This document shows, in pieces, positions 24,929-34,408 of a stretch of 64,000 bases of DNA. The stretch is from Fonticella tunisiensis. Its GTDB lineage: Bacteria; Bacillota; Clostridia; Clostridiales; Caloramatoraceae. Made by a program: the position numbers and the translations under genes. The stretch covers positions 62,001-126,000 of the forward strand of contig NZ_SOAZ01000001.1 of the NCBI RefSeq assembly GCF_004364155.1, read 5' to 3'. The number at the start of each line of letters is the position of its first letter. Within the stretch, counting starts at the first letter, position 1. The notes below the pieces were generated by a model that searched no databases, had not been told where the DNA came from, and saw only the letters and a list, made by a program, of their open reading frames with translations.

Positions 24929-26288
24929 ACCTTAACTCCATAATTTTTTTATTATATTCAAATATCTTTTCATACTCCCTGTCCCAGAAGCTCATATCCT
25001 TCATTGAATCCAGATACTCCTTTGTATATCCGAATTTTAACCAGTCCTTTTCCTTCTGAAGGAAAAGCCTCTCCTTTGCCTCCTTCCTTCTGAAGTCGAA
25101 TATGTTGTCTACTGAAGCCCGAAGGAATATATCCCTTGCCCATCTTTCAAGAACAAAATCCTTAACCTCAAGATATCTTCTTTCAAGATCCTCAACCACC
25201 GAATGGTATCTGTCAAATCCATCTGTGGCGATAGTTACAACGTTATCATCGGGACCAAGTCTTAAATACTTTGCCATCTTTATAGCGCCGAGTATGTTGC
25301 AAATTCCTGAAGGGCCGAACAAATTCCTCATATACAGTGCATCTTCCTCCTTAACACCCATCTTCTTTAAGATTTCGATTCCGTCATGTATAACCTTAAG
25401 CCCCTTTATCGTGTCATCATCGTTTATGAGCACAACAAAGTCAGTATTTAATACGTTATGGATAAGTGTACACATCTTATCACCTATGCCTTCAATCCTG
25501 TGCTGTCCAACTCCTCCAGTTGCAAGGGTTGAACACTCATAGGGTTCAAGGGCTGCAACCTTGGCTTCGGGAAAAGCCTTCTTAATCTCATCGCCTGCAG
25601 CGATTGTGCCGGCTGAACCTGGAGCAGATGTGAAGCAGGCTATCCTTCCGTTTCCTATACCTTTAACGGCTTCAATTGCAGAATTTCCTGTTACATATCT
25701 ATGGAACCTGTAGTTTGGAAGAAGTTCAAATTGAGCAAGCGTTTTGTTTTTAGGGTTTTTCATCATTTCATGGGTTTTTTCGAGGGTTAATATAACGTCG
25801 GATTCTGAGCCAGGGGTTAATTCAAGCTCTGCACCATACTTTCTTATTCTTTCATATCTTTCCCTGCTCATATTGTCAGGCATAATAACAACAGCCTTAT
25901 ATCCCATAAGTCTGCATATGTAGGATACGCCTATTCCAAAGTTTCCAGTTGATGGTCCAAGAATTGTATGCACACCTGGGTTTATTTCACCGTCGACGCA
26001 GCCTTCTATAAGGGTGCTGTATGCAGGCCCCACCTTGTGGGAGCCCGATGGGAAGCCATTTCCAAGCATAACGATAATGTTGGCATCAACACCTGTAAGG
26101 GCCTTTGGAAGTACAATTTTTCTAACCTGATTATTCTCATCCTTCCAGGTAATGTTAAAAAGGTTTATGGGATCAAGCTCATCCTCCTTTAAAGCCCTAA
26201 GGGCCTTCTGGCGAATGTTCTTGTCAATTGTATCAGGGTAGAGCATTTCATCATATGTAGGGCCAAGGGGAATTTTTCTTTCAGCCAT
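24927..26288 (-). CDS. PLP-dependent lyase/synthase, cysteine-synthase fold
   Basis: A 453-residue fold-type II PLP enzyme. The likely Schiff-base Lys85 lies in SGSHKVGPA, with a phosphate-binding GPSTGNFG loop and a later SAPGSAGTIAAGDE segment. It is longer than ordinary O-acetylserine sulfhydrylase. It follows the threonine-synthase-like gene on the minus strand with an 18-base gap and its own AGGAGG. Position beside purine genes suggests a role on amino-acid-like products of ring cleavage, as YgeX (diaminopropionate ammonia-lyase) has in E. coli. It is not a clear YgeX homologue, so the substrate is unknown. Confidence 0.75.
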   Translation of the reverse strand: MAERKIPLGPTYDEMLYPDTIDKNIRQKALRALKEDELDPINLFNITWKDENNQVRKIVLPKALTGVDANIIVMLGNGFPSGSHKVGPAYSTLIEGCVDGEINPGVHTILGPSTGNFGIGVSYICRLMGYKAVVIMPDNMSRERYERIRKYGAELELTPGSESDVILTLEKTHEMMKNPKNKTLAQFELLPNYRFHRYVTGNSAIEAVKGIGNGRIACFTSAPGSAGTIAAGDEIKKAFPEAKVAALEPYECSTLATGGVGQHRIEGIGDKMCTLIHNVLNTDFVVLINDDDTIKGLKVIHDGIEILKKMGVKEEDALYMRNLFGPSGICNILGAIKMAKYLRLGPDDNVVTIATDGFDRYHSVVEDLERRYLEVKDFVLERWARDIFLRASVDNIFDFRRKEAKERLFLQKEKDWLKFGYTKEYLDSMKDMSFWDREYEKIFEYNKKIMELR

Positions 26289-26306
26289 AACAAAACCTCC
26301 TAAAGT

Positions 26307-27539
26307 TTACTTTATTATTTTTTTAAGCTCATTTATATCAGGTTTTATTGCTATCGGCTTTTCAACGGCAGAGATGGCGCTTTTAATATCCTTAAGGCCA
26401 TTGCCGGTAACGATTAAAACAACCTTTTCATCCCTTTTTATTCTGTTCTTCTTAATCATTTTTCTTAAGCCGGCAAAGCATGTTACTCCTGCAGGTTCTC
26501 CAAAAACCCCAGTTAGCCTTGCCATTAGCTTCATCGCCTCAAGTATTTCATAATCTTCAACGTCGACTACATCACCATATGATTCCCTTAAAGCCCTCAG
26601 GGCCTTAAGGCCGTTTCTTGGTATGCCGACGGATATGCTGTCTGCCAGGGTATCGGGCTTTTCATATTCAAAATAATTTTTTCCCTCCCTGAAGGCTCTG
26701 TTTACAGGGTTTGAGCCCGATGCCTGAACTCCAAGCATTTTTGGCATTCTGTCAATAAGCCCAAGCTCATACATTTCCTTAAAACCCTTCCATGCACCAG
26801 AGATACAGCATCCATCACCTATGGACATTACGATCCAGTCTGGGACCTCCCAGTTAAGCTGCTCCATTATTTCAAAGGAAACTGTTTTTTTACCCTCCAA
26901 AAGATAGGGATTTATTGCACAGCTTCTGTTATACCATCCAAATTTCTCCGAAGCCTTTAAGCATAGTTCAAAGGCCTCATCGTAGGTGCCATCAACAAGA
27001 ACTACGTTGGAACCATAGATTAAAAGCTGCGCAATTTTCGCCTCAGGGGCAGAGGCTGGAACAAAAATATATGTAGATATTCCTGCGCAGGCTGCAAAGC
27101 CGGATAGCGAAGATGCAGCATTTCCTGTGGATGCAGCACATATCACCTTACTTTTAAGTTCAATGGCCTTTGCTACACCTATGGCACTTGCTCTGTCCTT
27201 AAAGGACGCCGTTGGGTTTCGGCCATCATCCTTTACATAGACACAATCAACTCCAAGTTCTTTCTGGATTTGTACAGCTCTGTACAAAGGAGTCCATCCA
27301 ACCTGAAGATTAAGAGATTCAGGCCGGTTCTCAACAGGAAGAATGTCCAGATATCTCCATAGCGAATATTCCCTGTTTTTGCCGAGGGCTTGTCTTGTAA
27401 ATTTATCCTTCAGTTTCTCATATTCGTAAATAACATAAAGAGTGCCTTCTATGCCGCATATGGGGCAGTAGTACATAACTTCATGGGGTGAGTACGTTTT
27501 CCCGCATTTAACACATTGAAGGTATTTTACCTTCGCCAT
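26307..27539 (-). CDS. Threonine synthase-like PLP enzyme with zinc ribbon
   Basis: A 410-residue fold-type II PLP enzyme. An N-terminal zinc ribbon (CVKC and CPIC, residues 9-28) precedes the catalytic domain with Lys114 in NPTASFKDRAS and the AASTGNAASSLS loop. The ATG at 27539 after GAGGTGAAATGT is preferred; the 26 extra residues of the longer frame are not typical. Housekeeping threonine synthase is possible, but pairing with the unusual PLP enzyme and purine genes suggests a catabolic beta-elimination or replacement role, which is inferred. Confidence 0.8.
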   Translation of the reverse strand: MAKVKYLQCVKCGKTYSPHEVMYYCPICGIEGTLYVIYEYEKLKDKFTRQALGKNREYSLWRYLDILPVENRPESLNLQVGWTPLYRAVQIQKELGVDCVYVKDDGRNPTASFKDRASAIGVAKAIELKSKVICAASTGNAASSLSGFAACAGISTYIFVPASAPEAKIAQLLIYGSNVVLVDGTYDEAFELCLKASEKFGWYNRSCAINPYLLEGKKTVSFEIMEQLNWEVPDWIVMSIGDGCCISGAWKGFKEMYELGLIDRMPKMLGVQASGSNPVNRAFREGKNYFEYEKPDTLADSISVGIPRNGLKALRALRESYGDVVDVEDYEILEAMKLMARLTGVFGEPAGVTCFAGLRKMIKKNRIKRDEKVVLIVTGNGLKDIKSAISAVEKPIAIKPDINELKKIIK

Positions 27540-27849
27540 ACATTTCACCTCGTTTTTTAAGATATATCTGTACAATGGGCAGTCATCTATAAAAATTATT
27601 TTCATCTCAATTAACATTATATTTATTTGATTTTATAAATAGCCTTGAAAAGGGGGCGTTTTAAAAATTTTTATATTAAGTGAACTAGCTTTGTTGTAGT
27701 TTGTCGACCAGAAAAACTGCTTCTGCATCATTGAACAATGGAATAAATAGCCATAAAAGTTATATAAATATATTGAGTTATAGTGTTTTTACCTTGAATG
27801 CAGTGCTATTTGCGTTTAAACAAGTTTATCAAGGGAGAGGAATAACAAA
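27540..27849. promoter_or_regulatory. Divergent promoter region
   Basis: About 310 AT-rich bases between the minus-strand PLP operon and the plus-strand purine operon. Promoters for both must lie here. A sequence at 27799-27814 (TGCAGTGCTATTTGCG) has the sigma-54 -12 element but not the -24 GG, so I do not call it. No riboswitch was recognised. Confidence 0.5.
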
Positions 27850-29139
27850 ATGAAGGCCTTAATCAATGCAAATATCTATGACTTTGTGAGCTTTAGGGAA
27901 AACTGTTATATATTATTTGACTCCGAGATAAGGGAAACAGGAAACATGAAGGATTTTAAAGGAGCCGATGAGGTAATAGACTGTAGGGGATGTATAGTAA
28001 TGCCGGGGCTTATTAACTGCCATACCCACATATACTCAATTTTTTCAAGGGGCATGTCAGTTCCATTTAATCCGAAAAACTTCAGGGATATACTGGAGCA
28101 GCTCTGGTGGAAATTGGACAGGCAGCTCGATAAGGAGGCCGTTTATTACAGCGGTCTTGTGTATGGAATTGACTGTATCAAAAATGGAGTTACGTCTTTA
28201 ATCGACCATCATGCAAGTGGGCTTTGTATAAAAGGCTCCCTTGAGGAGCTTAAAAAGGCTATATGTGATGAATTGGGCATAAGGGGTATATTCTGCTTTG
28301 AAACAAGCGACAGATTTAACGTTGATGAGTGTATAGAGGAGAATATGGAATTTGCACGAAGGAGAACGGAATACCATGCAGGGCTCTTTGGGCTTCATGC
28401 TTCAATGAGCCTTAGCGATGAAAGCCTCAAAAAAATATCATCGAAGATTGAAAGCCTGCCAGTACATATACATGTGGCAGAGAGCATGGATGATGTAGAT
28501 GACTGTATTGAAAAATACAATAAAAGGATAGTTAATCGTCTTGAAGATTTTGGTCTTTTGAATAAAAACTCCATCCTATCCCACTGCGTTCATTTAACAG
28601 AGGATGAGGCCAGGGTCATAAAAAACAGGGAATGCTTTGTAGCACTTAATCCAACCTCAAATATGAACAATGCAGTTGGGCTTGGAGATTATGACATGCT
28701 AAGGAGAAACGGGGTTAAATGTTTGATTGGAAACGATGGACTGGGTGCTAATTTAACAAGGGATTATTTAAACATCGTTTTTGCCATGAGAAACAGGCTT
28801 AAAAGTCCGATAAAATTCAGTCTTGACGATTTAATACAAATTATACGGAACGGGTACGAATATGTAGGCAAAATATTAAATATAAAAATAGGAAGAATTA
28901 AAAAAGGGTATAAGGCAGATATTGTAGCGCTTCCATATATCCCTCCTACTCCCATGGACGGGAATAATGCTTCAGGGCATATGTTCTTTGGAGTATTTGA
29001 CAATTTCCGTCCAAAGGATGTGTGGATTTCCGGGAAGCAGTTGCTAAGGAACTATAAACCAATCTTTAACGAAGAAAGTATCTTTTCAAAGGCAAAGGAA
29101 GAGTCACTTAAGGTCTGGGGAAGGGTTAATAAAAATTGA
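27850..29139 (+). CDS. ssnA: SsnA-type amidohydrolase
   Basis: A 429-residue metal-dependent hydrolase of the cytosine/guanine deaminase superfamily. The N-terminal metal site is INCHTHIYS; later come VHIHVAES, LSHCVHL and an IGNDGLG segment with the catalytic Asp. It most resembles SsnA, which in E. coli and Clostridia lies among selenium-dependent purine genes. The exact substrate is unproven, but deamination or ring hydrolysis is expected. It is first in a run of co-directed genes reaching 46.7 kb. Confidence 0.8.
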   Translation: MKALINANIYDFVSFRENCYILFDSEIRETGNMKDFKGADEVIDCRGCIVMPGLINCHTHIYSIFSRGMSVPFNPKNFRDILEQLWWKLDRQLDKEAVYYSGLVYGIDCIKNGVTSLIDHHASGLCIKGSLEELKKAICDELGIRGIFCFETSDRFNVDECIEENMEFARRRTEYHAGLFGLHASMSLSDESLKKISSKIESLPVHIHVAESMDDVDDCIEKYNKRIVNRLEDFGLLNKNSILSHCVHLTEDEARVIKNRECFVALNPTSNMNNAVGLGDYDMLRRNGVKCLIGNDGLGANLTRDYLNIVFAMRNRLKSPIKFSLDDLIQIIRNGYEYVGKILNIKIGRIKKGYKADIVALPYIPPTPMDGNNASGHMFFGVFDNFRPKDVWISGKQLLRNYKPIFNEESIFSKAKEESLKVWGRVNKN

Positions 29140-29152
29140 GGGGGGAGTGTCA

Positions 29153-30235
29153 ATGGATTTAAGTACTAATATTGCGGGCATAGAGCTTAAAAACCCTCTG
29201 ATGCCGGCATCGGGTCCTCTGGTTGGAAGCTATGAAAAGATTATGGCCATTGAAAAATTTGGAGTGGGCTGTATGGTTGGCAAGACCATATCCATTAAGG
29301 GGGCGAAGGTACCCAGGCCCTGTATTTATGGAAACAGGGACAGCATAATGAACGCCGAGCTGTGGTCTGAATATCCATTTGAACACTGGCTTGAAAACAT
29401 ACTGCCAGGGCTAAAAAGGGATTTAAAAATACCCCTTATCCTTAGCGTTGGATATACAAAGGAGGAGATGAAGGTTTTAATACCTGCCCTGAATGGTTAT
29501 TGCGACGCCTTTGAGGTATCGACCCACTACGTTGGAAAGGACTTATCGATAATAGGAGAAACGGTTAAAACAATAACGAATCTTACAGATAAACCGGTAT
29601 TTATGAAGATAAGCCCACACATACCGGATCCTGTGGCCTTTGCCCGGGTGGTAAGGGATAATGGGGCAAAGGGAGTTGTGGCTATAAATTCATTGGGGCC
29701 TGCCATGAAGATCGATGCAGGAAGAAGAAGGGTGCTCATTGGAAATGAAATGGGAGTGGTTTGGACTTCGGGGCCTGTTATAAAACCCCTTGCACTTGCA
29801 GTAGTAAACAGAATTAAAAGTTCAATGCCTGATTTTACGGTGATTGGAACTGGAGGGATTGCAAATGCAGAGGATGTTGTCGAATTTTTACTTGCCGGGG
29901 CTGATGCTGTTCAGATGCTGTCCGCAGCTATGCTCAAGGGGAAAGACTTATATGAGAAAATCATAAAGGATCTTCCATCAGTGCTTAGAAGGTTGAACTT
30001 TTCCAGCGTAAAGGAGGTTATTGAAACTCCGCTCCAAAGGGGAGAAGTAAAGTATAATGCTGACCATCCTGTAGTAGATAAGAACAGGTGTATATTATGC
30101 AAAACATGCGAGAAGGTATGTCCATATTTTGCAATAGACGTGTCTACAAAAGTAAGCGTAGATAATAATAAATGTTTTGGATGTGGGCTTTGCGAATCAA
30201 GGTGTCCAACAAAGGCTATAAGTGGAGTGCTTTAA
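29153..30235 (+). CDS. Dihydroorotate/dihydropyrimidine dehydrogenase-like (PreA-type) Fe-S flavoprotein
   Basis: A 360-residue protein: an FMN-binding TIM barrel (about 1-285) with KISPHIPD and an FTVIGTGGI phosphate loop, then a C-terminal 2x[4Fe-4S] ferredoxin domain with CILCKTCEKVCP and CFGCGLCESRCP. The layout is that of PreA, the catalytic subunit of bacterial dihydropyrimidine dehydrogenase. The ATG at 29153 follows GGGGGA by six bases. No preB is adjacent. Here it probably moves electrons to or from a purine-derived ring, possibly linked to the molybdenum hydroxylases next door. Confidence 0.85.
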   Translation: MDLSTNIAGIELKNPLMPASGPLVGSYEKIMAIEKFGVGCMVGKTISIKGAKVPRPCIYGNRDSIMNAELWSEYPFEHWLENILPGLKRDLKIPLILSVGYTKEEMKVLIPALNGYCDAFEVSTHYVGKDLSIIGETVKTITNLTDKPVFMKISPHIPDPVAFARVVRDNGAKGVVAINSLGPAMKIDAGRRRVLIGNEMGVVWTSGPVIKPLALAVVNRIKSSMPDFTVIGTGGIANAEDVVEFLLAGADAVQMLSAAMLKGKDLYEKIIKDLPSVLRRLNFSSVKEVIETPLQRGEVKYNADHPVVDKNRCILCKTCEKVCPYFAIDVSTKVSVDNNKCFGCGLCESRCPTKAISGVL

Positions 30236-30256
30236 ATAAAGTTTATCTGGAAGGAG

Positions 30257-31051
30257 ATGATGTTTTTGAATATAAAGAAGTATTTGCGTCCTTTAAATAT
30301 AGATGAAGCCTACGGACTGCTTCAGAGCAAAAATGCAGTCATAATCGGTGGAGGGGCTTTTTTAAATCTTGGAAATAGAGAAGTAGAAACCGCCATAGAC
30401 CTGTCAAAACTTAACCTAAATTTTATTGAAGAAAAGAATGGGGAATTTTTGATTGGAGCAATGACAACGCTTAGAAAGCTGGAGACGAGTAGTTTTGCTA
30501 AAGAAAACTTTGATGGTGTAATTACAAAGACATTATCCTGTATCATGGGAGTGCAGCTTAGAAATACTGCAACCATTGGTGGTTCTGTATATGGAAGATA
30601 TGGATTTTCCGATATCATAACAACATTTCTTGCACTGGATGCAGAGGTTGAGCTTTGTAATGGAGGTAAGATGAGCCTTGAGAAGTTCCTTGAAGAGAAA
30701 ATAGACAGGGATATACTTCTTAAAATAAGTATTAAAAAGGATAACAGAAAGGCAGCTTATATAAATATGAGAAATAGCTCTGCAGACTTTTCTTTAATAA
30801 ATGTAGCTGTAGCAATGAAGGATAACCGATTCAGAATTTGCGTGGGAGCAAGGCCAAAGAGGGCAAAGGTAGCTTATGAGGCAATGAGCTTTATAAACAG
30901 CAGTGAAGTAAACGAAGAAACTGCCTTAAGGGCAGGGGAGATCGCATCAACTACGCTCCAGTTTGGAGGCGATATAAGGGCTTCTGCCGAATACAGAAAA
31001 GAGCTTTGTAAAGCATTAGTTAAGAGGGCCATTATGGAGGTGATACAGTGA
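30257..31051 (+). CDS. Xanthine dehydrogenase FAD-binding subunit, set 1 (YgfM-like)
   Basis: A 264-residue CO-dehydrogenase-flavoprotein-type subunit. IIGGGAFLNLG is the degenerate FAD loop, and LRNTATIGGSVYGR holds the second FAD contact. It is short and divergent, like YgfM. AAGGAG abuts the first ATG, so the TTG at 30266 might be the true start. It overlaps the following Fe-S gene by four bases (ATG inside the end), giving the order FAD, FeS, Mo. It accepts electrons from the 2Fe-2S subunit. Confidence 0.87.
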   Translation: MMFLNIKKYLRPLNIDEAYGLLQSKNAVIIGGGAFLNLGNREVETAIDLSKLNLNFIEEKNGEFLIGAMTTLRKLETSSFAKENFDGVITKTLSCIMGVQLRNTATIGGSVYGRYGFSDIITTFLALDAEVELCNGGKMSLEKFLEEKIDRDILLKISIKKDNRKAAYINMRNSSADFSLINVAVAMKDNRFRICVGARPKRAKVAYEAMSFINSSEVNEETALRAGEIASTTLQFGGDIRASAEYRKELCKALVKRAIMEVIQ

Positions 31052-31500
31052 AGATAAATCTGAAAATCAATAATATAAATAGGGACATAGATGTGGAGCC
31101 AGGGGAAGTCCTCTATGACGTTTTAAGAAGGTGTGGTTTTACAAGCATTAAAAAGGCCTGTGGAACATCTTCCTGCGGAGTATGCACTGTACTTCTTGAT
31201 GGCATGCCTGTTCCGTCGTGTTCATATCTTGCAGTAAAGGCTGATGGTCACAATATAACCACCATAGAAGGTATTAAGGAGGAAGCGGACAGAATAGGAA
31301 AGTTTATGGTTGAAGAGGGAGCTGTTCAGTGCGGCTTCTGCTCACCGGGATTTTTATTAACAGTTATTGCAATGGAGAGGGAGATTGAAAATCCCGATTC
31401 CCAAGGTATTAAAAACTATCTTGCAGGAAACCTGTGCAGATGTTCAGGGTATGAGGGACAGCTAAGGGCTGTTAAAAAGTATATGGGGGTGTCTGAATGA
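31048..31500 (+). CDS. Xanthine dehydrogenase [2Fe-2S] subunit, set 1
   Basis: A 150-residue protein with two [2Fe-2S] sites: plant-type CGTSSCGVC with a later Cys, and the C-terminal CGFC...CRC pattern (QCGFCSPG, NLCRCSGY). The fold is standard for molybdenum hydroxylase small subunits. Its last bases overlap the Mo-subunit start (ATGA). It relays electrons from the Mo site to FAD. Confidence 0.92.
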   Translation: MKINLKINNINRDIDVEPGEVLYDVLRRCGFTSIKKACGTSSCGVCTVLLDGMPVPSCSYLAVKADGHNITTIEGIKEEADRIGKFMVEEGAVQCGFCSPGFLLTVIAMEREIENPDSQGIKNYLAGNLCRCSGYEGQLRAVKKYMGVSE

Positions 31501-33809
31501 AGGAAGTGAACAAATCCGTTCCAAAGAAGGATGGTATGGGATTAACGGTTGGAAAGCCGGCCTATACCGAAGATCTGGCACCTCAAAATGCCTTAACTGT
31601 AAAGGTGCTTAGAAGCCCATATCCCTTTGCAAGGATAAAGAATATAGATACTGAAAAGGCTGAGAAGCTGAAGGGCGTTAAATGTGTTTTAACATATAAA
31701 AACGTTCCGAGAAACATTGTTACAAGGGCGGGTCAGGGATATCCGGAGCCATCCCCACATGATAAATTCATACTGGATGAGTATGTAAGATATATAGGAG
31801 ATGAAGTTGCAGCGGTAGCTGCCGAGGATGAAGTGACGGCAGTTGAAGCCTTAAAGCTTATAGAGGTTGAATATGAAAAGCTTGAACCGGTGCTGGATTT
31901 TGAAAGGGCCGAGGGCCATCCTTCCATTATACATCCTGAAAAGGAAGCACACGAGATGTTTCCAACGGGCTTTAACCCATCTAAAAACATTGCAGCAGAA
32001 TACCATATGAGCTTTGGAGATTTGGATAAAACCCTCAAAAAATGTGATTATGTGGTCAGTGAAAGATACTACACCCAGGCACAAAATCACACTGCAATGG
32101 AAACACACTCATCCTTTGCGTATGTGGATATTAATGGAAGGCTAAATATAGTGTCCTCCACCCAGACCCCCTTCCATGCAAGAAGAATTGTTGGAGAGGC
32201 CCTGGGGCTGCCTCTTGATAAAATCCGTGTTATAAAGCCAAGAATAGGCGGAGGCTATGGAGGAAAGCAGGCACTTCACGGGGAGTTTTTAGTAGCTCTT
32301 GTTGCATTGAGGACTGGAAGGTCTGCAAAGCTTATATACACAAGGGAAGAGGTTTTTGAAGCAACATATACAAGGCATCCAATGAGAATAGATGTGACAA
32401 TCGGAGCGGATAAGGATGGGAACATCAAGGCTATAGATATGGAAATACTGTCAAACACAGGAGCCTATGCCGAACATGCCTTAACTGTGTTCATGGTGGC
32501 AGGTTCCAAGACCCTTCCACTTTATAACAAGGCAGAGGCAGTGAGGTTTGGAGGAAAGGTTGTCTATACAAACCATACACCTGCGGGAGCTTTTAGAGGA
32601 TACGGAGCTGTTCAGGGAAATTTTGCACTGGAGGCTACAATTGATAAACTTGCCTTGGCGGTGGGAAAGGATCCTGTGGAGTTTAGAGTTCAGAACATGA
32701 TTAAAGAAGGTGAAACATCACCTGTATTTAAAATAATGGGAGAAGGTACAGAGGGCGTTGATATGACTGTTGACAGCTGCAAGCTTGAGTACTGTGTAAA
32801 AAGAGGTATGGAACTGTGCGGATGGAAGGATAAATATCCTCGAAAACAGATAGGCAAAAACAAAGTTAGGGGAATAGGAAGTGCCATTGCCATGCAGGGT
32901 TCTGGAATACCATGTATTGATATGGGCTCGGCGGTTATTAAATTAAATGACGGCGGCTTTTTCAACCTAATGGTTGGAGCTACGGATATAGGTACAGGAA
33001 GCGACACAATATTGGCCCAGATAGCTGCAGAAGCCTTAGGAGTTTCAACTGATAAAGTTGTTGTATATTCATCCGACACAGATTTAACCCCATTTGACTG
33101 CGGTGCCTATGCGTCAAGCACCACCTACGTTTCAGGAAACGCTGTTTACAGGGCAGGAAGGAAAATGAAGGGTTTAATTGAGAAAGCCGGCGCCGAAAGG
33201 TTTGGAGTTTCTAAAGATGAAGTTGAATTTGACGGTGAATTTATAAGGACAAAGGACGGAAGAAATTCAGTTTCCTTAAGTCAACTCTCAACGGAGCTTT
33301 ACTATAGCAATAAACAAAAGCAGCTTATGGTTTGCGAATCCTTCTGTGGGGAGGTTTCACCACCTCCGTTTTTGGCAGGCTTTGCTGAGGTTGAGGTGGA
33401 TTTGGAAACAGGTAAAGTGGATTTAATAGATTATACAGCTGTGGTTGACTGTGGAACACCCATAAATCCAAACCTTGCCCGTATACAGATTGAAGGCGGC
33501 CTTGTGCAGGGGATAGGAATGACTATGTTTGAAGGTGTAAAGTATGGTGAAAACGGAAAGCTTTTAACCAATAACTTCCTTCAGTACAGAATTCCAAGCA
33601 GAAAGGATATAAATAAGCTTACCGTTGAGTTTGCTGAAAGCTATGAACCGTCGGGGCCATTTGGTGCAAAATCCGTAGGGGAAATAGGAACAGATACCCC
33701 CCCTGCGGCTATAACCAATGCAATATATAATGCCATTGGTGTTAGAGTAACCAAACTTCCTGTTACACCGGAGTATATTTTAATGGAGCTCAAAAAGAAG
33801 ATGAAATAA
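31497..33809 (+). CDS. Molybdenum hydroxylase large subunit, set 1 (XdhD-like)
   Basis: A 770-residue catalytic subunit of the xanthine-dehydrogenase family. It has the N-terminal alpha/beta hammerhead (about 15-130), PRIGGGYGGKQ (Mo-pterin contact), GAFRGYGAVQG, and the terminal PFGAKSVGEIG with the catalytic Glu. The selenium-linked neighbours (YgeY, YgeW and SsnA types) suggest a selenium-dependent hydroxylase, where Se is a labile ligand and not selenocysteine; no in-frame TGA is present. The substrate may be xanthine, hypoxanthine or another purine. Confidence 0.9.
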   Translation: MKEVNKSVPKKDGMGLTVGKPAYTEDLAPQNALTVKVLRSPYPFARIKNIDTEKAEKLKGVKCVLTYKNVPRNIVTRAGQGYPEPSPHDKFILDEYVRYIGDEVAAVAAEDEVTAVEALKLIEVEYEKLEPVLDFERAEGHPSIIHPEKEAHEMFPTGFNPSKNIAAEYHMSFGDLDKTLKKCDYVVSERYYTQAQNHTAMETHSSFAYVDINGRLNIVSSTQTPFHARRIVGEALGLPLDKIRVIKPRIGGGYGGKQALHGEFLVALVALRTGRSAKLIYTREEVFEATYTRHPMRIDVTIGADKDGNIKAIDMEILSNTGAYAEHALTVFMVAGSKTLPLYNKAEAVRFGGKVVYTNHTPAGAFRGYGAVQGNFALEATIDKLALAVGKDPVEFRVQNMIKEGETSPVFKIMGEGTEGVDMTVDSCKLEYCVKRGMELCGWKDKYPRKQIGKNKVRGIGSAIAMQGSGIPCIDMGSAVIKLNDGGFFNLMVGATDIGTGSDTILAQIAAEALGVSTDKVVVYSSDTDLTPFDCGAYASSTTYVSGNAVYRAGRKMKGLIEKAGAERFGVSKDEVEFDGEFIRTKDGRNSVSLSQLSTELYYSNKQKQLMVCESFCGEVSPPPFLAGFAEVEVDLETGKVDLIDYTAVVDCGTPINPNLARIQIEGGLVQGIGMTMFEGVKYGENGKLLTNNFLQYRIPSRKDINKLTVEFAESYEPSGPFGAKSVGEIGTDTPPAAITNAIYNAIGVRVTKLPVTPEYILMELKKKMK

Positions 33810-33829
33810 AGTATGGGGGAAAGGATACT

Positions 33830-34408
33830 ATGGGGGTTGAGGGGATAATACTTGCTGCAGGGCTTTCTTCAAGGGCTAAAACATATAAGATGACTCTGAT
33901 TTTAAATGGCAGGACAATAATAGAAAACACCATAGAAGGCATGCTTCCCTTTTGTGAAAGGATAATACTTGTTGGAGGATACAAAATAGAAATGCTTGAA
34001 CCCATTGCTAAAAGGTATGACAGGGTATTGCTTGTCTTTAATGAGAACTACAAAGATGGCATGTTCAGCTCTGTAAAAAAGGGAATTGGCCTTGTTAAAG
34101 AGGAAAGGTTTTTCTTCACCCCCGGGGACTACCCCCTTATATCGCAGGATGTATACAGGGAGCTTTTAAAGCATGATGATAAAATCGTCATACCAACATT
34201 TCAGGGAAGAAAGGGACATCCAGTTTTCTTTAATGGCAGTGTAAAGGATGAAATCTTAGAGGAGGGAAGGTATTTAAGCCTAAGGGATTACATAGGAAAC
34301 AGTGAACCGGTATTTGTGCCTGTAGACTGCAGGGGGATATTGATGGATGTTGATACAATGGAGGATTACGAAAACATATTGTCGTGGTGCATCAAGGGGG
34401 TGAAATGA
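33830..34408 (+). CDS. Molybdenum cofactor cytidylyltransferase-like (MocA/YgfJ)
   Basis: A 192-residue nucleotidyltransferase. GIILAAGLSSR opens the NTP-binding fold, and later FTPGDYPLIS and GRKGHPVFF match MocA/YgfJ. MocA attaches CMP to molybdopterin to make MCD for xanthine-dehydrogenase-type enzymes. It lies between the two hydroxylase sets and overlaps the second Mo-subunit gene by four bases (ATGA). The usual Lys in the signature segment is shifted (SRAKTYKM), which is compatible with the group. Confidence 0.85.
   Translation: MGVEGIILAAGLSSRAKTYKMTLILNGRTIIENTIEGMLPFCERIILVGGYKIEMLEPIAKRYDRVLLVFNENYKDGMFSSVKKGIGLVKEERFFFTPGDYPLISQDVYRELLKHDDKIVIPTFQGRKGHPVFFNGSVKDEILEEGRYLSLRDYIGNSEPVFVPVDCRGILMDVDTMEDYENILSWCIKGVK

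Noticed and set aside
27799-27814. Sigma-54-like TGCAGTGCTATTTGCG before ssnA
   Set aside because: The -24 GG is missing, so it fails the strict consensus.
31733-33079. Long reverse-strand frames inside the hydroxylase genes
   Set aside because: They are shadows of strongly supported plus-strand genes, with no ribosome binding sites or motifs.
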